64,000 nt of DNA. Origin: Glycomyces buryatensis. Its GTDB lineage: Bacteria > Actinomycetota > Actinomycetes > Mycobacteriales > Micromonosporaceae. Below the pieces are notes generated by a model. It was not told where the DNA came from, searched no databases, and saw only the letters and a program-made list of their open reading frames with translations. Below are positions 1 to 10,060 of the stretch, piece by piece. The stretch's first letter is position 1; every line of letters starts with the position of its first letter. The stretch covers positions 101,999 through 165,998 of the forward strand of contig NZ_STGY01000021.1 in assembly GCF_004912275.1 (NCBI RefSeq), read 5' to 3'. Both the position numbers and the translations under genes were made by a program.

Positions 1-2443
1 CGCCGCCGTCGTCCTTGGCGATGAGGTCGCGGTCGATCTTGATGATGTCGACCGGGAGCCGGTCGAGTTGCCCCAGTGAGGAGTAGCCGGAGCCGAAGTC
101 GTCCAGGGCGATGCGCACACCGGCGCCGCGCAGCGCCTTCAGCTGGGCGATGAGGGTGTTCATCTGGTGGGAGAAGTCGTGCTCGGTGACTTCGAGTACG
201 AGCCGCGACGCGGAGACGCCGGCCGCGATGAGCGCGGTGTTGACCTCGGTGGCGAACAGGTGGGTGTGGAGCTCCTTGACCGAGACGTTGACGGAGATCC
301 AGGTGCGGATGCCGTGGGAGTGCCACTCGGCGAGCTGCTCGGCGGCGCGATTGACCGCCCATACCGCGAGGTCCTGGGTGAGGCCCGATTCGGTTGCGGC
401 CGGGATGAACTCGCCGGGGCTGACATTGCCGAGGCGGGGGTGCTTCCAGCGCAGCAGCGCCTCGGCCCCGATGATGGCGCGGTTCTTGAGGCAGAACACG
501 GGCTGGTAGACCAGGCGCAGCTCGTCGCGGTCGATGGCGCCGCGCAGCTCCTGGGTGAGCTCGTTGCGGCGGCGGACCTTCCGGTCGAACTCGGCGTCAT
601 AGGTCTCGTAGCGGTTCTTGCCGGCCTGTTTGGCGGCCCGCAGGGCGAGGTCGGCATTGCGCAGCAGGATCTCGGGGTCGTCCAGTCCCTCGGTGGCGGT
701 GGCGATGCCGACCGAGCCGGTGGTGAAGACGGTGGACTCGTCGTGGAACACGTACGGCTCGGCGAGCGTGTCGACCAGGTCCCGGGCGGTGGCGACGGCC
801 TCGGAACGATTGGCTCGCAAGAGGATCGCGAACTCGTCGCCGCCGAGGCGCGCGCCCACGTCGGTGGGGGCCAGCAGGTCCTTGATGCGGCGGGAGACCT
901 CCACCAGGAGCTCGTCGCCGAAGTCGTGGCCGCGGGTGTCGTTGACGTTCTTGAACCCGTCGAGGTCGAGCAGCAGCAGCGCGGTCTGGTGCTCCTCGGC
1001 GGCGACGCCGTCCTCCAGGTTCTGCAGGAGCGCGCGGCGGTTGGCCAGGCCCGTGAGCGGGTCGGTGTAGGCCATGCGGGCCAGCTCGGTCTCCAGGGAG
1101 CGGCGGGCGCCGACGTCCTCGATGCGGGCGACCAGGCCGCGCACGTTGGGCTGGCCGCGCAGATCGGTCACGACGGTCTCGGTGTATCGCCAGCGACGGG
1201 CCGAATCGCGGATCCGCAGGTTGAGCGTGACCCTGCCGGTGGCGCGGGCGCCCTCGAGCAGGGAGCGCAGATCCTCTGCGGCGCCTCGCTTGTCATCGAT
1301 GTAGAGGAGGTCGATGAAGGAGGCGCCGATGCAGTGGCCGGCGTCGGTGACGGGCCGCCAGGCCGAGTCCTCGGGATACCAGGTGACCTTGAGGTCGGGG
1401 TCGAGGACCAGCAGAGTGTCGGAGGCGACGCCTACGATTGCGGCCAGCTTGCGGTGGCGGTCGGCGGCATCGCCGGTGACGCGGCGGACGTCGTAGTAGG
1501 TGAGCACGAGGCGCCCGCCGAGCGTCGAGGCGGCGGCCAGCGCGATGAGGGCGGCGTCGAGCGGGAGGGACCCGACGGTGGCGCCATTGTGGAGGAGCGC
1601 GGCGGCGGCGAGGGCGGCGGCCCCGCCCATGACGGTGTAGTGAACGGAGGGGTAGTTGGGTTTGGCGACCGAAGGCTGCTGGCTGCGCGCCAGGTAGGTG
1701 ACGCCGATGAGGGCTGCGCAGGCGGCGATCCAGGCGACTCCGAACCACAGGACGCGGACCTCGGTGGGGTGCCACTGCCAGGAACTGAGCGTGGCGAGTC
1801 CGGTGGCGTGGACGACCAGGACGGCGAGGTAGGCGAAGGCGTGGCGGCGGCGCCAGCGATGGAGGCGGAAGGTGGTGGTCATTCCGACGCCGGCCAGGAC
1901 GATGGCGAGCGACCAGGGGGCGAGGATCCACAGGTCGACCGAGTCGACGTGGGGCTGGTTGGCCCTGATCCAGGGTCGGGAGAACTCGAGCCAGACGGCG
2001 AAGAGGAGGCACAGGCCGACAAAGCCGCCGTCGACCAGGCGCCGCTGCACGGCGAGGCGGTCCCAGCGCTCGTCGGGCAGCCGCAGCAACGCGAGTCCAT
2101 ACAGGACCATGGCGATGGTGAAGCCGATGCCCGCCAGGATGGCGCCGGTGGGGTTCGGCACCCAGCAGGCGGTGGCGACGCCGCAGGCGGTGACCTGGAT
2201 TCCGGCGGCGATGATCCGGTAGGAGGTCCGCCGGCCGGCCCTGACGCGGGCGGCGATGCGCCACATGAGGAGTCCGGCGCAGGCGGCGCCGAGGCTGCCG
2301 AGGGCCGCGGCGGTGTCGGGGTCGAGGATGCCCGGTTCGGAGCGGACGCTGACGGCGATTCCCGCCGCGAATACGGAACACCACACCGCTGTGGCCGCGG
2401 TCCACGCCGTCCAGCGGCGGGCGCGACGGAGTGTCGGCGTCAT
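1..2443 (-). CDS. GGDEF/EAL c-di-GMP enzyme with membrane sensor and PAS domain (partial)
   Basis: Makes and/or degrades cyclic di-GMP at the membrane. The frame starts at ATG 2443 (minus) and stays open to the left edge, so the C-terminus is missing. Order: about ten hydrophobic segments (residues ~15-310), a PAS-like domain (~330-450), a GGDEF domain (intact GGDEF near residue 532, preceded by the LTGLANR motif) and an EAL domain (GAEALLRW near residue 659, LVLEVTE, ALDDFGSGYSSL, IKID). The EAL catalytic motifs look complete, so phosphodiesterase activity is likely. GGDEF is also canonical, but the inhibitory I-site RxxD reads APTD, so product inhibition may be lost. The gene stands alone; the stretch from 2444 to 2619 presumably holds its promoter. 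Confidence 0.93.
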   Translation of the reverse strand, partial: MTPTLRRARRWTAWTAATAVWCSVFAAGIAVSVRSEPGILDPDTAAALGSLGAACAGLLMWRIAARVRAGRRTSYRIIAAGIQVTACGVATACWVPNPTGAILAGIGFTIAMVLYGLALLRLPDERWDRLAVQRRLVDGGFVGLCLLFAVWLEFSRPWIRANQPHVDSVDLWILAPWSLAIVLAGVGMTTTFRLHRWRRRHAFAYLAVLVVHATGLATLSSWQWHPTEVRVLWFGVAWIAACAALIGVTYLARSQQPSVAKPNYPSVHYTVMGGAAALAAAALLHNGATVGSLPLDAALIALAAASTLGGRLVLTYYDVRRVTGDAADRHRKLAAIVGVASDTLLVLDPDLKVTWYPEDSAWRPVTDAGHCIGASFIDLLYIDDKRGAAEDLRSLLEGARATGRVTLNLRIRDSARRWRYTETVVTDLRGQPNVRGLVARIEDVGARRSLETELARMAYTDPLTGLANRRALLQNLEDGVAAEEHQTALLLLDLDGFKNVNDTRGHDFGDELLVEVSRRIKDLLAPTDVGARLGGDEFAILLRANRSEAVATARDLVDTLAEPYVFHDESTVFTTGSVGIATATEGLDDPEILLRNADLALRAAKQAGKNRYETYDAEFDRKVRRRNELTQELRGAIDRDELRLVYQPVFCLKNRAIIGAEALLRWKHPRLGNVSPGEFIPAATESGLTQDLAVWAVNRAAEQLAEWHSHGIRTWISVNVSVKELHTHLFATEVNTALIAAGVSASRLVLEVTEHDFSHQMNTLIAQLKALRGAGVRIALDDFGSGYSSLGQLDRLPVDIIKIDRDLIAKDDGG

Positions 2444-2619
2444 GTATGCAGCCCCAATCCTCGGAAGCTTCGTGCCCTACAGGATGCCCCATGGCACAGC
2501 GATTCCCAACCGCGGCCTCCGACGGAGGCGAGCATTATGCACCTTCTTTGGCTGCGGTGCCTCGGATTTTGAGGCCACCGGCTGACGATGTGTGATAAAT
2601 GGTTCGAGCTGTGCCGAGG

Positions 2620-4218
2620 TCAGAATCGGGATCTCTCGGGCAGTGCCTCCAGCAGCTCCCGCAGGGCGTCGCGTTCGGCGCTCATCTGCTCGTCGCGCGC
2701 CCGCTCGTCGGCTTGTACCTGCTTACGGGCCCGCACGATCTCGGCGCGGACCTCCGCGATCTTCTCCTCGCAGAGCTTGTCGCGGCCGGCGTGCTTGGCC
2801 AGGGCATTGCGGTAGACCACGATCGGGGCGACGACGCCGATGGCGAGGAGCACGGCCAGGAACCAGATTTGTCCGATGAGCGACAGCAGCGTGAGTGCGC
2901 CGAAGATCCCGGCCAGGACGAGGGTGAATTGCTTCGTCGGCCCCTCGTAGGCGAAGCCGTCGGTGATGCGGGCGGCGACGACTTCGAGTTCCTTCTCATC
3001 GTGGCCGCCCGAGTCGACGGTGACGGTGCGGCCGCGGCGCTTGACGGAGCGGGTGATTCGCTCAGAGTCGGCCGGGGCGGCGGCCAGCAGTTCGACGCGC
3101 TCGCGCACGATCGAGCCGGCCAGCCGCAATGCCAAGCGGCGCAAGGCGATCGGCGCCTCCGGATCGAACAGGTCGCGGCGCACCAGTTCGGCGACGGTCC
3201 CCTCGGACTCGGACCAGGTGGGCTTGCTGCGCTGCATCTCGTCCTCGGGCAGGTGCAGGTCCTCCATCGCCTGCACCACCGGCAGCTCGGCGGGGCTGGG
3301 TTCCTCGATGAGCTCCTGGAGATAGCGGCGCCAGCGCGGATCGACCGCGGTGTCGGCGTCCACGGCGACCGGTTCCGGGACCGCGGCGGCCTCGGCCAGG
3401 TGCGCGCGGAGCGCGGTGAAGGCCTCGGTCCGGTCCCGTTCCCGACCCTCCTCGGCGCCGAAGCGCTCGATCGACCGGTCCCAGTCGGCCAGGTCCTGAT
3501 CGCGCATCGACTCCTCGAAGCGCGGCCGGAGCTGATCGGCCAGTTGCTCCTCGGCGGCGAGGCCGAAGCGCCCGAGGGCGATCTCCTCCCACAGGGTCCG
3601 CCAACCGGCGGCGACCTGGCCGCTCTTGGCGAGTCCGAGTTCGACGGGCTCGCCGACCAGGCGCAGCACGGCCGCGTCGATGAACGCCGGCTGTTCGAAG
3701 CACAGCCCGACGGTGAGGTTGAACAGTTCGGAGCGGATCGGGTCGCGCTCGCGCGCGCTCTCAAGGGCCGCGGTCAGGTCGGTGAAGGAACCGGCGGGCG
3801 GCCGGTAGGCGGGTGCCTGGCCGCGCGCGGCGGCGTCGTCGCGAACGATCAGCCGCAGCACCGCCATGGCAGCGGGCGGCATCCAGTACCCGAGGACATC
3901 GTCCACATCGGGCATGGAGGTGGGGCGGCCCTCCACGAGCGCGCGGAAGGCCTTGCGGATCTCCTTGCGCGCCATGTACTCCTCGAATTCGAGCAGCTGG
4001 AAGCGCAGTTCGGTCCATTCGAGGACGGTGTCGATCCGGTCGTTGACGGTGGACTGGACCCGGTTGAGGCCGCTCTGGAGCTCGGACTTGGTCTGGTCGA
4101 GTCGGCGGCTCTGCTTGCGGGCGTGCGCGGACAGCTCCGCGTCCAGCTCATTGATGGCATTGATCTGGGACCGCTCGCGGCCCCCTTCGCTCCAATACCA
4201 CTCGTTGACACGGGTCAT
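2620..4218 (-). CDS. hypothetical coiled-coil protein with C-terminal membrane hairpin
   Basis: Family not recognised. About 532 residues from ATG 4218; a GTG at 4230 would add four residues but has poorer spacing. The N-terminal ~70 residues are charged and heptad-like (LDAELSAHARKQSRRLDQTK), suggesting a coiled coil. A long helical, acidic middle follows. Two adjacent hydrophobic segments (near ~435-475) look like a membrane hairpin, and the tail is another charged coiled coil rich in Glu, Arg and Ala. No signal peptide or catalytic motif is visible. It lies downstream of ilvD on the same strand but beyond a strong hairpin, so it is probably its own transcription unit. Coding is supported by codon bias and length; function is unknown. 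Confidence 0.8.
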   Translation of the reverse strand: MTRVNEWYWSEGGRERSQINAINELDAELSAHARKQSRRLDQTKSELQSGLNRVQSTVNDRIDTVLEWTELRFQLLEFEEYMARKEIRKAFRALVEGRPTSMPDVDDVLGYWMPPAAMAVLRLIVRDDAAARGQAPAYRPPAGSFTDLTAALESARERDPIRSELFNLTVGLCFEQPAFIDAAVLRLVGEPVELGLAKSGQVAAGWRTLWEEIALGRFGLAAEEQLADQLRPRFEESMRDQDLADWDRSIERFGAEEGRERDRTEAFTALRAHLAEAAAVPEPVAVDADTAVDPRWRRYLQELIEEPSPAELPVVQAMEDLHLPEDEMQRSKPTWSESEGTVAELVRRDLFDPEAPIALRRLALRLAGSIVRERVELLAAAPADSERITRSVKRRGRTVTVDSGGHDEKELEVVAARITDGFAYEGPTKQFTLVLAGIFGALTLLSLIGQIWFLAVLLAIGVVAPIVVYRNALAKHAGRDKLCEEKIAEVRAEIVRARKQVQADERARDEQMSAERDALRELLEALPERSRF

Positions 4219-4281
4219 CGCGATGCACACTCCGAAGGCAAGGGGATACGGGCCCGTTCATTGTGCCTTGAAGAGGCAAGT

Positions 4282-4309
4282 GGCCGGGTCCCCCACAGGG
4301 GTCCCGGCC
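4282..4309 (-). terminator. hairpin terminator of ilvD
   Basis: GGCCGGG-T-CCCC pairs with GGGG-T-CCCGGCC around a 4-nt loop (one T/T mismatch), with AAG/CTT flanks extending the stem. It lies 20 nt beyond the ilvD stop and before the next gene on the minus strand. Confidence 0.7.
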
Positions 4310-4329
4310 GCTTGACCTTGCGGCGCTTG

Positions 4330-6174
4330 TTAATCGACCTTGCGGATGGCTCCGTCGCTGGCCGGGGTGGCCATGGAGGCGTAGGCCTGGAGGGCCCGCG
4401 AGACCACGCGGTCGCGGCTCACCGGGGTGAACGGCCGCTCGCGCTTCTCCTGGGCGACACGGCGTTCGGCCAGGGTGGCCTCGTCCACCTTGAGTTCCAT
4501 CCTGCGGGCCGGGATGTCGATCTCGATGATGTCGCCGTCCTCGACCAGCCCGATGACGCCGCCGCCGGCGGCCTCGGGGCTGACGTGGCCGATGGAGAGA
4601 CCGGAGGTGCCGCCGGAGAAGCGCCCGTCGGTGATGAGCGCGCACTTGCGGCCCAGGCCGCGGCCCTTCAGGAACGAGGTCGGGTACAGCATCTCCTGCA
4701 TGCCGGGACCGCCCTTGGGGCCTTCGTAGCGGATGACGACGACCTCGCCCTCCTTGACGGACTTGTCGAGGATGCCCTGCACGGCGTCGTCCTGCGACTC
4801 GAAGACGTGCGCCGGGCCGGTGAAGGTCCAGTTCTCCTCGGGGACGCCGGCGGTCTTGACGACGCTGCCGTCCTCGGCGAGGTTGCCGAACAGGACCGCC
4901 AGGCCGCCGTCGACGGTGTAGGCGTGCTCGACCGAGTGGATGCACCCGTCCTTCGCATCGGTGTCCAGGCTCGCCCACCGGTTCGAGGTCGAGAACGCCT
5001 CGGTGGTGCGGACATTGCCGGGCGCGGCGTGGAACAGCTCGATCGCCTCGGGCGACGGGCTCTCGCCCCGGATGTCCCACTTGGCGAGGTGCTCGCCGAG
5101 CGAGGCCGAGTGAACCGAGTGGACGTCGTCGTTGAGGAGGCCGCCCCGGTGGAGCTCACCGAGGATGGCGGGGATCCCGCCGGCGCGGTGCACGTCCTCC
5201 ATGTGGAACTTCTCGGAGTTCGGGGCGACCTTGGAGATGCAGGGGACGCGGCGCGAGACCGCGTCGATGTCCGAGACGGAGAATTCGAGGCCCGCCTCGC
5301 GGGCGGCCGCGAGCAGGTGCAGGACGGTGTTGGTGGAGCCGCCCATCGCCACGTCCAGGGCCATCGCGTTCTCGAAGGCGTCGTGCGTGGCGATCGAGCG
5401 CGGCAGGACCGAGGAGTCGTCTTCGTCGTAGTAGCGGCGGGCCAGGTCCATGACCACGCGCCCGGCCTCGGTGAAGAGGTCCCGGCGGGCGGAGTGGGTG
5501 GCGAGGGTGGAACCGTTGCCCGGCAGCGCGAGCCCGAGGGCCTCGGTGAGGCAGTTCATCGAGTTGGCGGTGAACATGCCCGAACAGGAACCGCAAGTGG
5601 GGCAGGCGGCCTCTTCCATCTTGAGCAGCTGCGCGTCCGAGACGTCGTCGTTCGCGGCGGCGATCATCGGGTTGATGAGGTCGAGCTTCTGCGTCACCAC
5701 GCCGTTGTCGTCGATGGTCTTGCCGGCCTCCATGGGGCCGCCGGAGACGAAGACGACGGGGATGTTCAGGCGCAGGGCGGCCATGAGCATGCCCGGGGTG
5801 ATCTTGTCGCAGTTGGAGATGCACACGAGCGCGTCGGCGCAGTGCGCATTGACCATGTACTCGACCGAGTCGGCGATGATCTCGCGGCTGGGGAGGGAGT
5901 AGAGCATCCCCCCGTGGCCCATCGCGATGCCGTCGTCGACGGCGATCGTGTGGAACTCCTTGGAGACGCCGCCGGCCTCGGCGATCGCGCCGGCGACGAT
6001 GTCGCCCATGTCCTTGAGGTGCACGTGTCCGGGAACGAACTGCGTGTACGAGTTGGCGATGGCCACGATCGGCTTGCCGAAATCAGAGTCGGTCATACCG
6101 GTGGCGCGCCACAGCGCGCGAGCGCCGGCCATCTGCCGACCGTGGGTTGAAGTACGTGAACGTAGCGCTGGCAT
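4330..6174 (-). CDS. ilvD: dihydroxy-acid dehydratase
   Basis: Converts 2,3-dihydroxy-3-methyl(iso)valerate to 2-oxo acids in valine, isoleucine and leucine synthesis; a cytosolic iron-sulfur enzyme. The start is ATG 6174, giving 614 residues, the usual IlvD length, and beginning [20 protein letters not shown] as in the family. Cluster-ligand regions CISNCDK and [11 protein letters not shown] are intact, as is the C-terminal [11 protein letters not shown] motif. The frame is open further upstream, but that part does not resemble the family. The upstream gene (S26 peptidase) ends 65 bp before the start, so a separate promoter is possible. A hairpin follows the stop. Confidence 0.98.
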   Translation of the reverse strand: MPALRSRTSTHGRQMAGARALWRATGMTDSDFGKPIVAIANSYTQFVPGHVHLKDMGDIVAGAIAEAGGVSKEFHTIAVDDGIAMGHGGMLYSLPSREIIADSVEYMVNAHCADALVCISNCDKITPGMLMAALRLNIPVVFVSGGPMEAGKTIDDNGVVTQKLDLINPMIAAANDDVSDAQLLKMEEAACPTCGSCSGMFTANSMNCLTEALGLALPGNGSTLATHSARRDLFTEAGRVVMDLARRYYDEDDSSVLPRSIATHDAFENAMALDVAMGGSTNTVLHLLAAAREAGLEFSVSDIDAVSRRVPCISKVAPNSEKFHMEDVHRAGGIPAILGELHRGGLLNDDVHSVHSASLGEHLAKWDIRGESPSPEAIELFHAAPGNVRTTEAFSTSNRWASLDTDAKDGCIHSVEHAYTVDGGLAVLFGNLAEDGSVVKTAGVPEENWTFTGPAHVFESQDDAVQGILDKSVKEGEVVVIRYEGPKGGPGMQEMLYPTSFLKGRGLGRKCALITDGRFSGGTSGLSIGHVSPEAAGGGVIGLVEDGDIIEIDIPARRMELKVDEATLAERRVAQEKRERPFTPVSRDRVVSRALQAYASMATPASDGAIRKVD

Positions 6175-6239
6175 GGATCCAGTCTGCCACGTTCCAGATC
6201 GCGGGAACAACTGCCCGCTCCTTAGGATTGACTCAGGTT

Positions 6240-6665
6240 TTAGAACTTGCGGAGCATGGTTCCGGCGATCAGGGCGGCCGGGACAGGGCCGTGGCGGCGC
6301 GAGTCCTCCCCCGCCGGATTGTCGCTGAGCAGGAAGTAGTGATCGAGCGGGACGAGGTCGCCGGTGCCGGGCATCGCCTCGCCCGGACCGGCGGCGACGC
6401 GCTTGATCCACCAGGGCGCGCGGGCCTTGCGGACTTCGGCCCAGCCGAGGTCCGGATCGGGGGCGGCGACCACCACGACGTCGCCGGTGGCGAACCGGCG
6501 GGTGCGCTTGGCGAGGACTTCATCGCCGTCGCGCAGCGCCGGTTCCATCGAGACGCCCTCGACCCTGACGAGGAGCCAGCGCCGCCGCAGCTGCCGCACC
6601 GACTCTGCCATCAGCAGCACGCCGACGATCAGCGCCAGCGCGGCCAGCCACTCAGAAGAAGTCAT
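6240..6665 (-). CDS. S26 family signal-peptidase-like protease
   Basis: Small membrane-anchored serine peptidase of the signal peptidase I/S26 type, 141 residues. One N-terminal transmembrane segment (residues ~7-22) is followed by the catalytic Ser motif GVSMEPAL (Ser ~39) and the Lys motif [12 protein letters not shown] (Lys ~88). It ends in the conserved LLSDNP region (box E-like [10 protein letters not shown]). It is shorter than housekeeping LepB and resembles the SodX/S26 group that actinomycetes carry beside sodN, but no sodN is seen here. It starts 12 bp after hemQ and so likely belongs to the hemE-hemY-hemQ transcript. Whether it matures a specific substrate or is a general signal peptidase cannot be told. 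Confidence 0.87.
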   Translation of the reverse strand: MTSSEWLAALALIVGVLLMAESVRQLRRRWLLVRVEGVSMEPALRDGDEVLAKRTRRFATGDVVVVAAPDPDLGWAEVRKARAPWWIKRVAAGPGEAMPGTGDLVPLDHYFLLSDNPAGEDSRRHGPVPAALIAGTMLRKF

Positions 6666-6677
6666 CGGCGTCGGTCG

Positions 6678-7391
6678 CTACGGCAGGTCGTTGATGATGC
6701 TGGTGATGGAGCGGCGGCGGCCGGTGTAGAACGGGATCTCTTCGCGCACATGCCTTCTGGCCCGCGAGGCGCGCAGCTCGCGCATCAGGTCCACGATGCG
6801 GTGCAGCTCGTCGGCCTCGAACGCCAGGATCCACTCGTAGTCGCCCAGGCCGAACGACGGCACCGTGTTGGCCCGCACGTCCGGGTAGTCCCGCGCCTGC
6901 ATCCCGTGCTCGCGCAGCATGTCGCGGCGCTCCTCGTCGGGCAGCAGATACCACTCGTAGGACCGCACGAACGGGTAGACGCACAGGTAGTCGCGCACCC
7001 GCTCATCGGCCAGGAACGCCGGGATGTGGCTGCGGTTGAACTCGGCGGGACGGTGCACGGCCATGTTCGACCAGACCGGGGCGAGATGCTTCCCGAAGGC
7101 GCTGCGACGGAAGTCGGAGTAGGCCTTCTGGAGCCGGTCGGAAGATTCGGCGTGCCACCACACCATGAGGTCGGCGTCGGCCCGCATCCCGGTGAGGTCG
7201 TAGGTGCCTCGTACGGTCACGTCCAGGTCTTTGCAGTGCTTCTCGAAGAACCACTCGGTGTCGCTGGCGAGGTCCTGGCGAATCGAGGGCAGCGCCTCAC
7301 TCGCGCGAAACACCGACCACAGGGTGTAGCGGATGGTGTCGTTCAGTTCCTTGATGCGCTGCGCGTTCGGATTGTTCGAGTGGTCTGCCAC
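6678..7391 (-). CDS. hemQ: coproheme decarboxylase (actinobacterial HemQ/ChdC)
   Basis: Last step of coproporphyrin-dependent haem synthesis: H2O2-dependent decarboxylation of coproheme to haem b. 237 residues from a GTG at 7391 preceded by GAAGGG. Chlorite-dismutase fold signatures include the region [13 protein letters not shown], which carries the catalytic tyrosine position, and the C-terminal [13 protein letters not shown] block. The family's actinobacterial type has Trp-Tyr where firmicutes have Lys. It is third in the operon hemE-hemY-hemQ (14-bp gap to hemY). Genes for the ferrochelatase and earlier steps are not in this window. Confidence 0.95.
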   Translation of the reverse strand: MADHSNNPNAQRIKELNDTIRYTLWSVFRASEALPSIRQDLASDTEWFFEKHCKDLDVTVRGTYDLTGMRADADLMVWWHAESSDRLQKAYSDFRRSAFGKHLAPVWSNMAVHRPAEFNRSHIPAFLADERVRDYLCVYPFVRSYEWYLLPDEERRDMLREHGMQARDYPDVRANTVPSFGLGDYEWILAFEADELHRIVDLMRELRASRARRHVREEIPFYTGRRRSITSIINDLP

Positions 7392-7405
7392 GGTGCGGCC
7401 CTTCG

Positions 7406-8806
7406 TTATTCGGACTTCAATTGTGCGGAGATCTCGTCGGCGGCGGCCTGGCCGGAGGCGATGCAGGCGGCGATGCCGACCCCGTCGACGGCGGCACCGG
7501 CGATCGCGATGGCGCGCTTGCCCAGCGCCTCACGGGCGGCGGCCACGCGGGTCAGGTGCCCCGGCGAGTACTGCGGCAGAGCGCCGCCCCAGCGGTCGAT
7601 GCGCCATTCGATCGGCTCGGGCACGGCGATGCCCAGGTGCTCGCCGAGTTCGCGCAGGGCGGTCTTGGCCAGGGTGGCGTCGTCGTACTGGAGCAGCGCC
7701 TCCTCGCCGAGGCGGCCCATCGAGACGCGGACAATCTGGCGGCGCCGGCCCAGGTGCGGCCACTTCTGGCTGGCGAAGGTCGCGGCCTTCACCGTCTTAC
7801 CGCCCGACGCGGGGGTCAGGAAGCCCGAGCGCTCGGGCAGGTCGATGTGGTCGAACGCGAAGGCCGCCAAGGCCACCGAGGCGTACGGGACGCCCGAGAG
7901 GGTGGCGGCGGCGTGGGGTTCGACGCCGCGCAGCAGGTCGGCGGCCGGGCGGGCGGGGACGGCCAGAATGACCGCGTCGGCCTTGAGCCGCATCGGGTCC
8001 GGGACGGGACCGGCGACGGCCTCCCAGCCGTAGGGGGTCTGGCGCAGTTCCCGCACCGTCATGCCGAGCCGGACATCGGCGCGGGCCGCGGCGGAGGTCG
8101 CGTAGACCAGACGGGTCAACCCGCCATCCACAGTGGCGAACACCGGTTTGGCCGGTCCGGTACCCGCGGGCCGCTTGATCTCGGTGACGGCATCGGTGAG
8201 CCTGGAGTGACGTTCCAGCGCGGTCGCCAGCTGCGGCATGACCGCCCGGAGCGACAGCCGGTCGACGTCGCCGGCGTACACGCCGGACAGCATCGGCGCG
8301 ACCAGCCGGTCGAGGACTTCGGCGCCCAGTCGCGAGCGCACCAGTTCGCCCACGGACATGTCCGCGCCGGGCCTCAGGATCGGCATGCCGTCGTCGGGCA
8401 GCTCCTTCGCATCGGCGATCGCCGCCACGTCGGCCGGGTCGCCGGGGATGCCCATCATGTGCCCGGCCGGGAAGTCGACCAGTTCACCGCCGAGACTCAG
8501 GCCCGGCTTGAGACCGGCCGGATAGACCAGGTCGCCGCCGAGCCCGACGGCGCGGGCCAGCTCGATCGCTTCGGGGCGGGCGGCCAGCAGCGACTCGGCC
8601 CCGGTCTCCACGGCCCGTCCGGCGAAGTCGACCGTGCGGATCTTGCCGCCCAGTCGCGAGGACTGCTCGGCCACGACGATGGTCGCGTCCTCGCCGAGGT
8701 GGTCGCGGAGCCGGTGCGCCGCGGCCAGACCGGTGATGCCGGCGCCGACGACGAGGACCCGCGCCGGGCCGCCGTCCGCCCGATCCGGAGTGATCGCCCA
8801 GCTCAT
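7406..8806 (-). CDS. hemY: coproporphyrinogen III oxidase, FAD-dependent (HemY/CgoX)
   Basis: Oxidises coproporphyrinogen III to coproporphyrin III, feeding HemQ through the ferrochelatase. 466 residues. The N-terminal Rossmann FAD motif [17 protein letters not shown] is followed by [13 protein letters not shown]-terminal FAD contacts lie in [21 protein letters not shown]. The start ATG 8806 overlaps the hemE stop by 4 nt (ATGA), which fixes the start and indicates translational coupling. Named protoporphyrinogen oxidase in older annotation; the HemQ neighbour argues for coproporphyrinogen as substrate. Confidence 0.95.
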   Translation of the reverse strand: MSWAITPDRADGGPARVLVVGAGITGLAAAHRLRDHLGEDATIVVAEQSSRLGGKIRTVDFAGRAVETGAESLLAARPEAIELARAVGLGGDLVYPAGLKPGLSLGGELVDFPAGHMMGIPGDPADVAAIADAKELPDDGMPILRPGADMSVGELVRSRLGAEVLDRLVAPMLSGVYAGDVDRLSLRAVMPQLATALERHSRLTDAVTEIKRPAGTGPAKPVFATVDGGLTRLVYATSAAARADVRLGMTVRELRQTPYGWEAVAGPVPDPMRLKADAVILAVPARPAADLLRGVEPHAAATLSGVPYASVALAAFAFDHIDLPERSGFLTPASGGKTVKAATFASQKWPHLGRRRQIVRVSMGRLGEEALLQYDDATLAKTALRELGEHLGIAVPEPIEWRIDRWGGALPQYSPGHLTRVAAAREALGKRAIAIAGAAVDGVGIAACIASGQAAADEISAQLKSE

Positions 8807-9861
8807 CGCCGTGAGGCTTCGCGGCTGGACTGCTCGTGAACCCGGTCGACGACCAGTTTCAGCTTGGCGGGGTCGGAGTCGGGCAGGACGCCGTGACCCA
8901 GGTTGAAGATGTGGCCCTTCGCGGCTCGACCGGCGCGCAGCACCTCGTCGGTCTCGGCGAGCAGCGGCTCGTCGTCGGAGAGGATCGCGGCCGGATCGAG
9001 GTTGCCCTGGAGGGTCTTGCCCGGCAGCCGCGCGGCGGCCTCGTCGAGCGGAATGCGGAAGTCGACGCCCATGACCTCGGCGCCGGTCTCGCTCATGGCC
9101 TCGAGCAGGTGCCCGGTGCCCACCCCGAAGTGGATGCGCGGCACCGACTTCGCCACGCCGGCCAGCGCGGCGGTCGAGTGCGGCAGCGCGAACCTGCGGT
9201 AGTCGGCCTCCGAGAGGGCCCCGGCCCAGGAGTCGAACAGCTGGACCGCCTGCGCGCCGGCCTCGACCTGGACGCGGAGGAACTCGCCGCAGATCGCGGC
9301 CAGGCGCGAGGCGATGGAGTGCCACACGTCGGGGTGGGAGCGCATGAGCGCCTTGGTCTTGGCGTGGTCGCGGCTGGGCCCGCCCTCGATGAGGTAGGAG
9401 GCGAGGGTGAACGGGGCGCCGGCGAAGCCGATGAGCGGAATATTGCCGAGTTCCTTGGTGAGCAGGCCGATCGCCTCGGTCACGTAGCCGACGTCGCAGG
9501 GGTCGAGGTTGCGCAGCCGCTTCGCGTCGGCGTCGGAGCGGAAGGGCTCGGCGACGACGGGGCCGACTCCGGGGACGATCTCGATGTCGACGCCGATTGC
9601 CGCGATGGGCACCACGATGTCGGAGAAGAAGATGGCCGCGTCGGTGCTGTAGCGGCGGACCGGCTGCATCGTTATCTCGGCGACGAGCTCGGGGGTGCGG
9701 CAGGCCTCCAGCATGGTGGTGCCGGCCCGCGCCTCCTTGTATTCGGGGAGGGAGCGCCCGGCCTGGCGCATGAACCAGACGGGGGTGTGCTCGGGTTCCT
9801 CACCGCGGCAGGCCGCTAGGAACGGGGACGAGGTCGATGTTGCCGTTGCAGCGCTAGACAC
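8803..9861 (-). CDS. hemE: uroporphyrinogen decarboxylase
   Basis: Decarboxylates uroporphyrinogen III to coproporphyrinogen III; cytosolic. 352 residues from GTG 9861. The family hallmark TPVWFMRQAGRSLPEY is near the N-terminus, and the second signature (GFAGAPFTLASYLIEGG) is near residue 150. First gene of hemE-hemY-hemQ with a 4-nt overlap to hemY. The ~200 bp to the divergent RNase D gene should hold promoters for both directions. Confidence 0.97.
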   Translation of the reverse strand: MSSAATATSTSSPFLAACRGEEPEHTPVWFMRQAGRSLPEYKEARAGTTMLEACRTPELVAEITMQPVRRYSTDAAIFFSDIVVPIAAIGVDIEIVPGVGPVVAEPFRSDADAKRLRNLDPCDVGYVTEAIGLLTKELGNIPLIGFAGAPFTLASYLIEGGPSRDHAKTKALMRSHPDVWHSIASRLAAICGEFLRVQVEAGAQAVQLFDSWAGALSEADYRRFALPHSTAALAGVAKSVPRIHFGVGTGHLLEAMSETGAEVMGVDFRIPLDEAAARLPGKTLQGNLDPAAILSDDEPLLAETDEVLRAGRAAKGHIFNLGHGVLPDSDPAKLKLVVDRVHEQSSREASRR

Positions 9862-10060
9862 GACTCAATCTTGGCACGCCCATTCGACCGTCGCCCGCAG
9901 CGGCGAGTGCGATGTGGCGCGCACGGTCGGAACGGGTGTGGCGCGCGCGGCGTCGATGCGCTTTCCTGAAACAGGCGATTGGATCACTATCGGGTGGATA
10001 TCGGTCGCCGGACGGGCGGGGCAGTGGCGCGAGCTGGGCGCCTGGCCGTACCGTGAACAG

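Noticed and set aside
167..2572. Long plus-strand open frame opposite the GGDEF/EAL gene
   Set aside because: Gly/Asp/Glu-rich translation without domains; antisense shadow of a GC-rich gene whose minus-strand reading has complete GGDEF and EAL motifs.
2599..6150. 1183-codon plus-strand frame
   Set aside because: Antisense to the 532-residue protein and ilvD; composition is a shadow pattern, no motifs.
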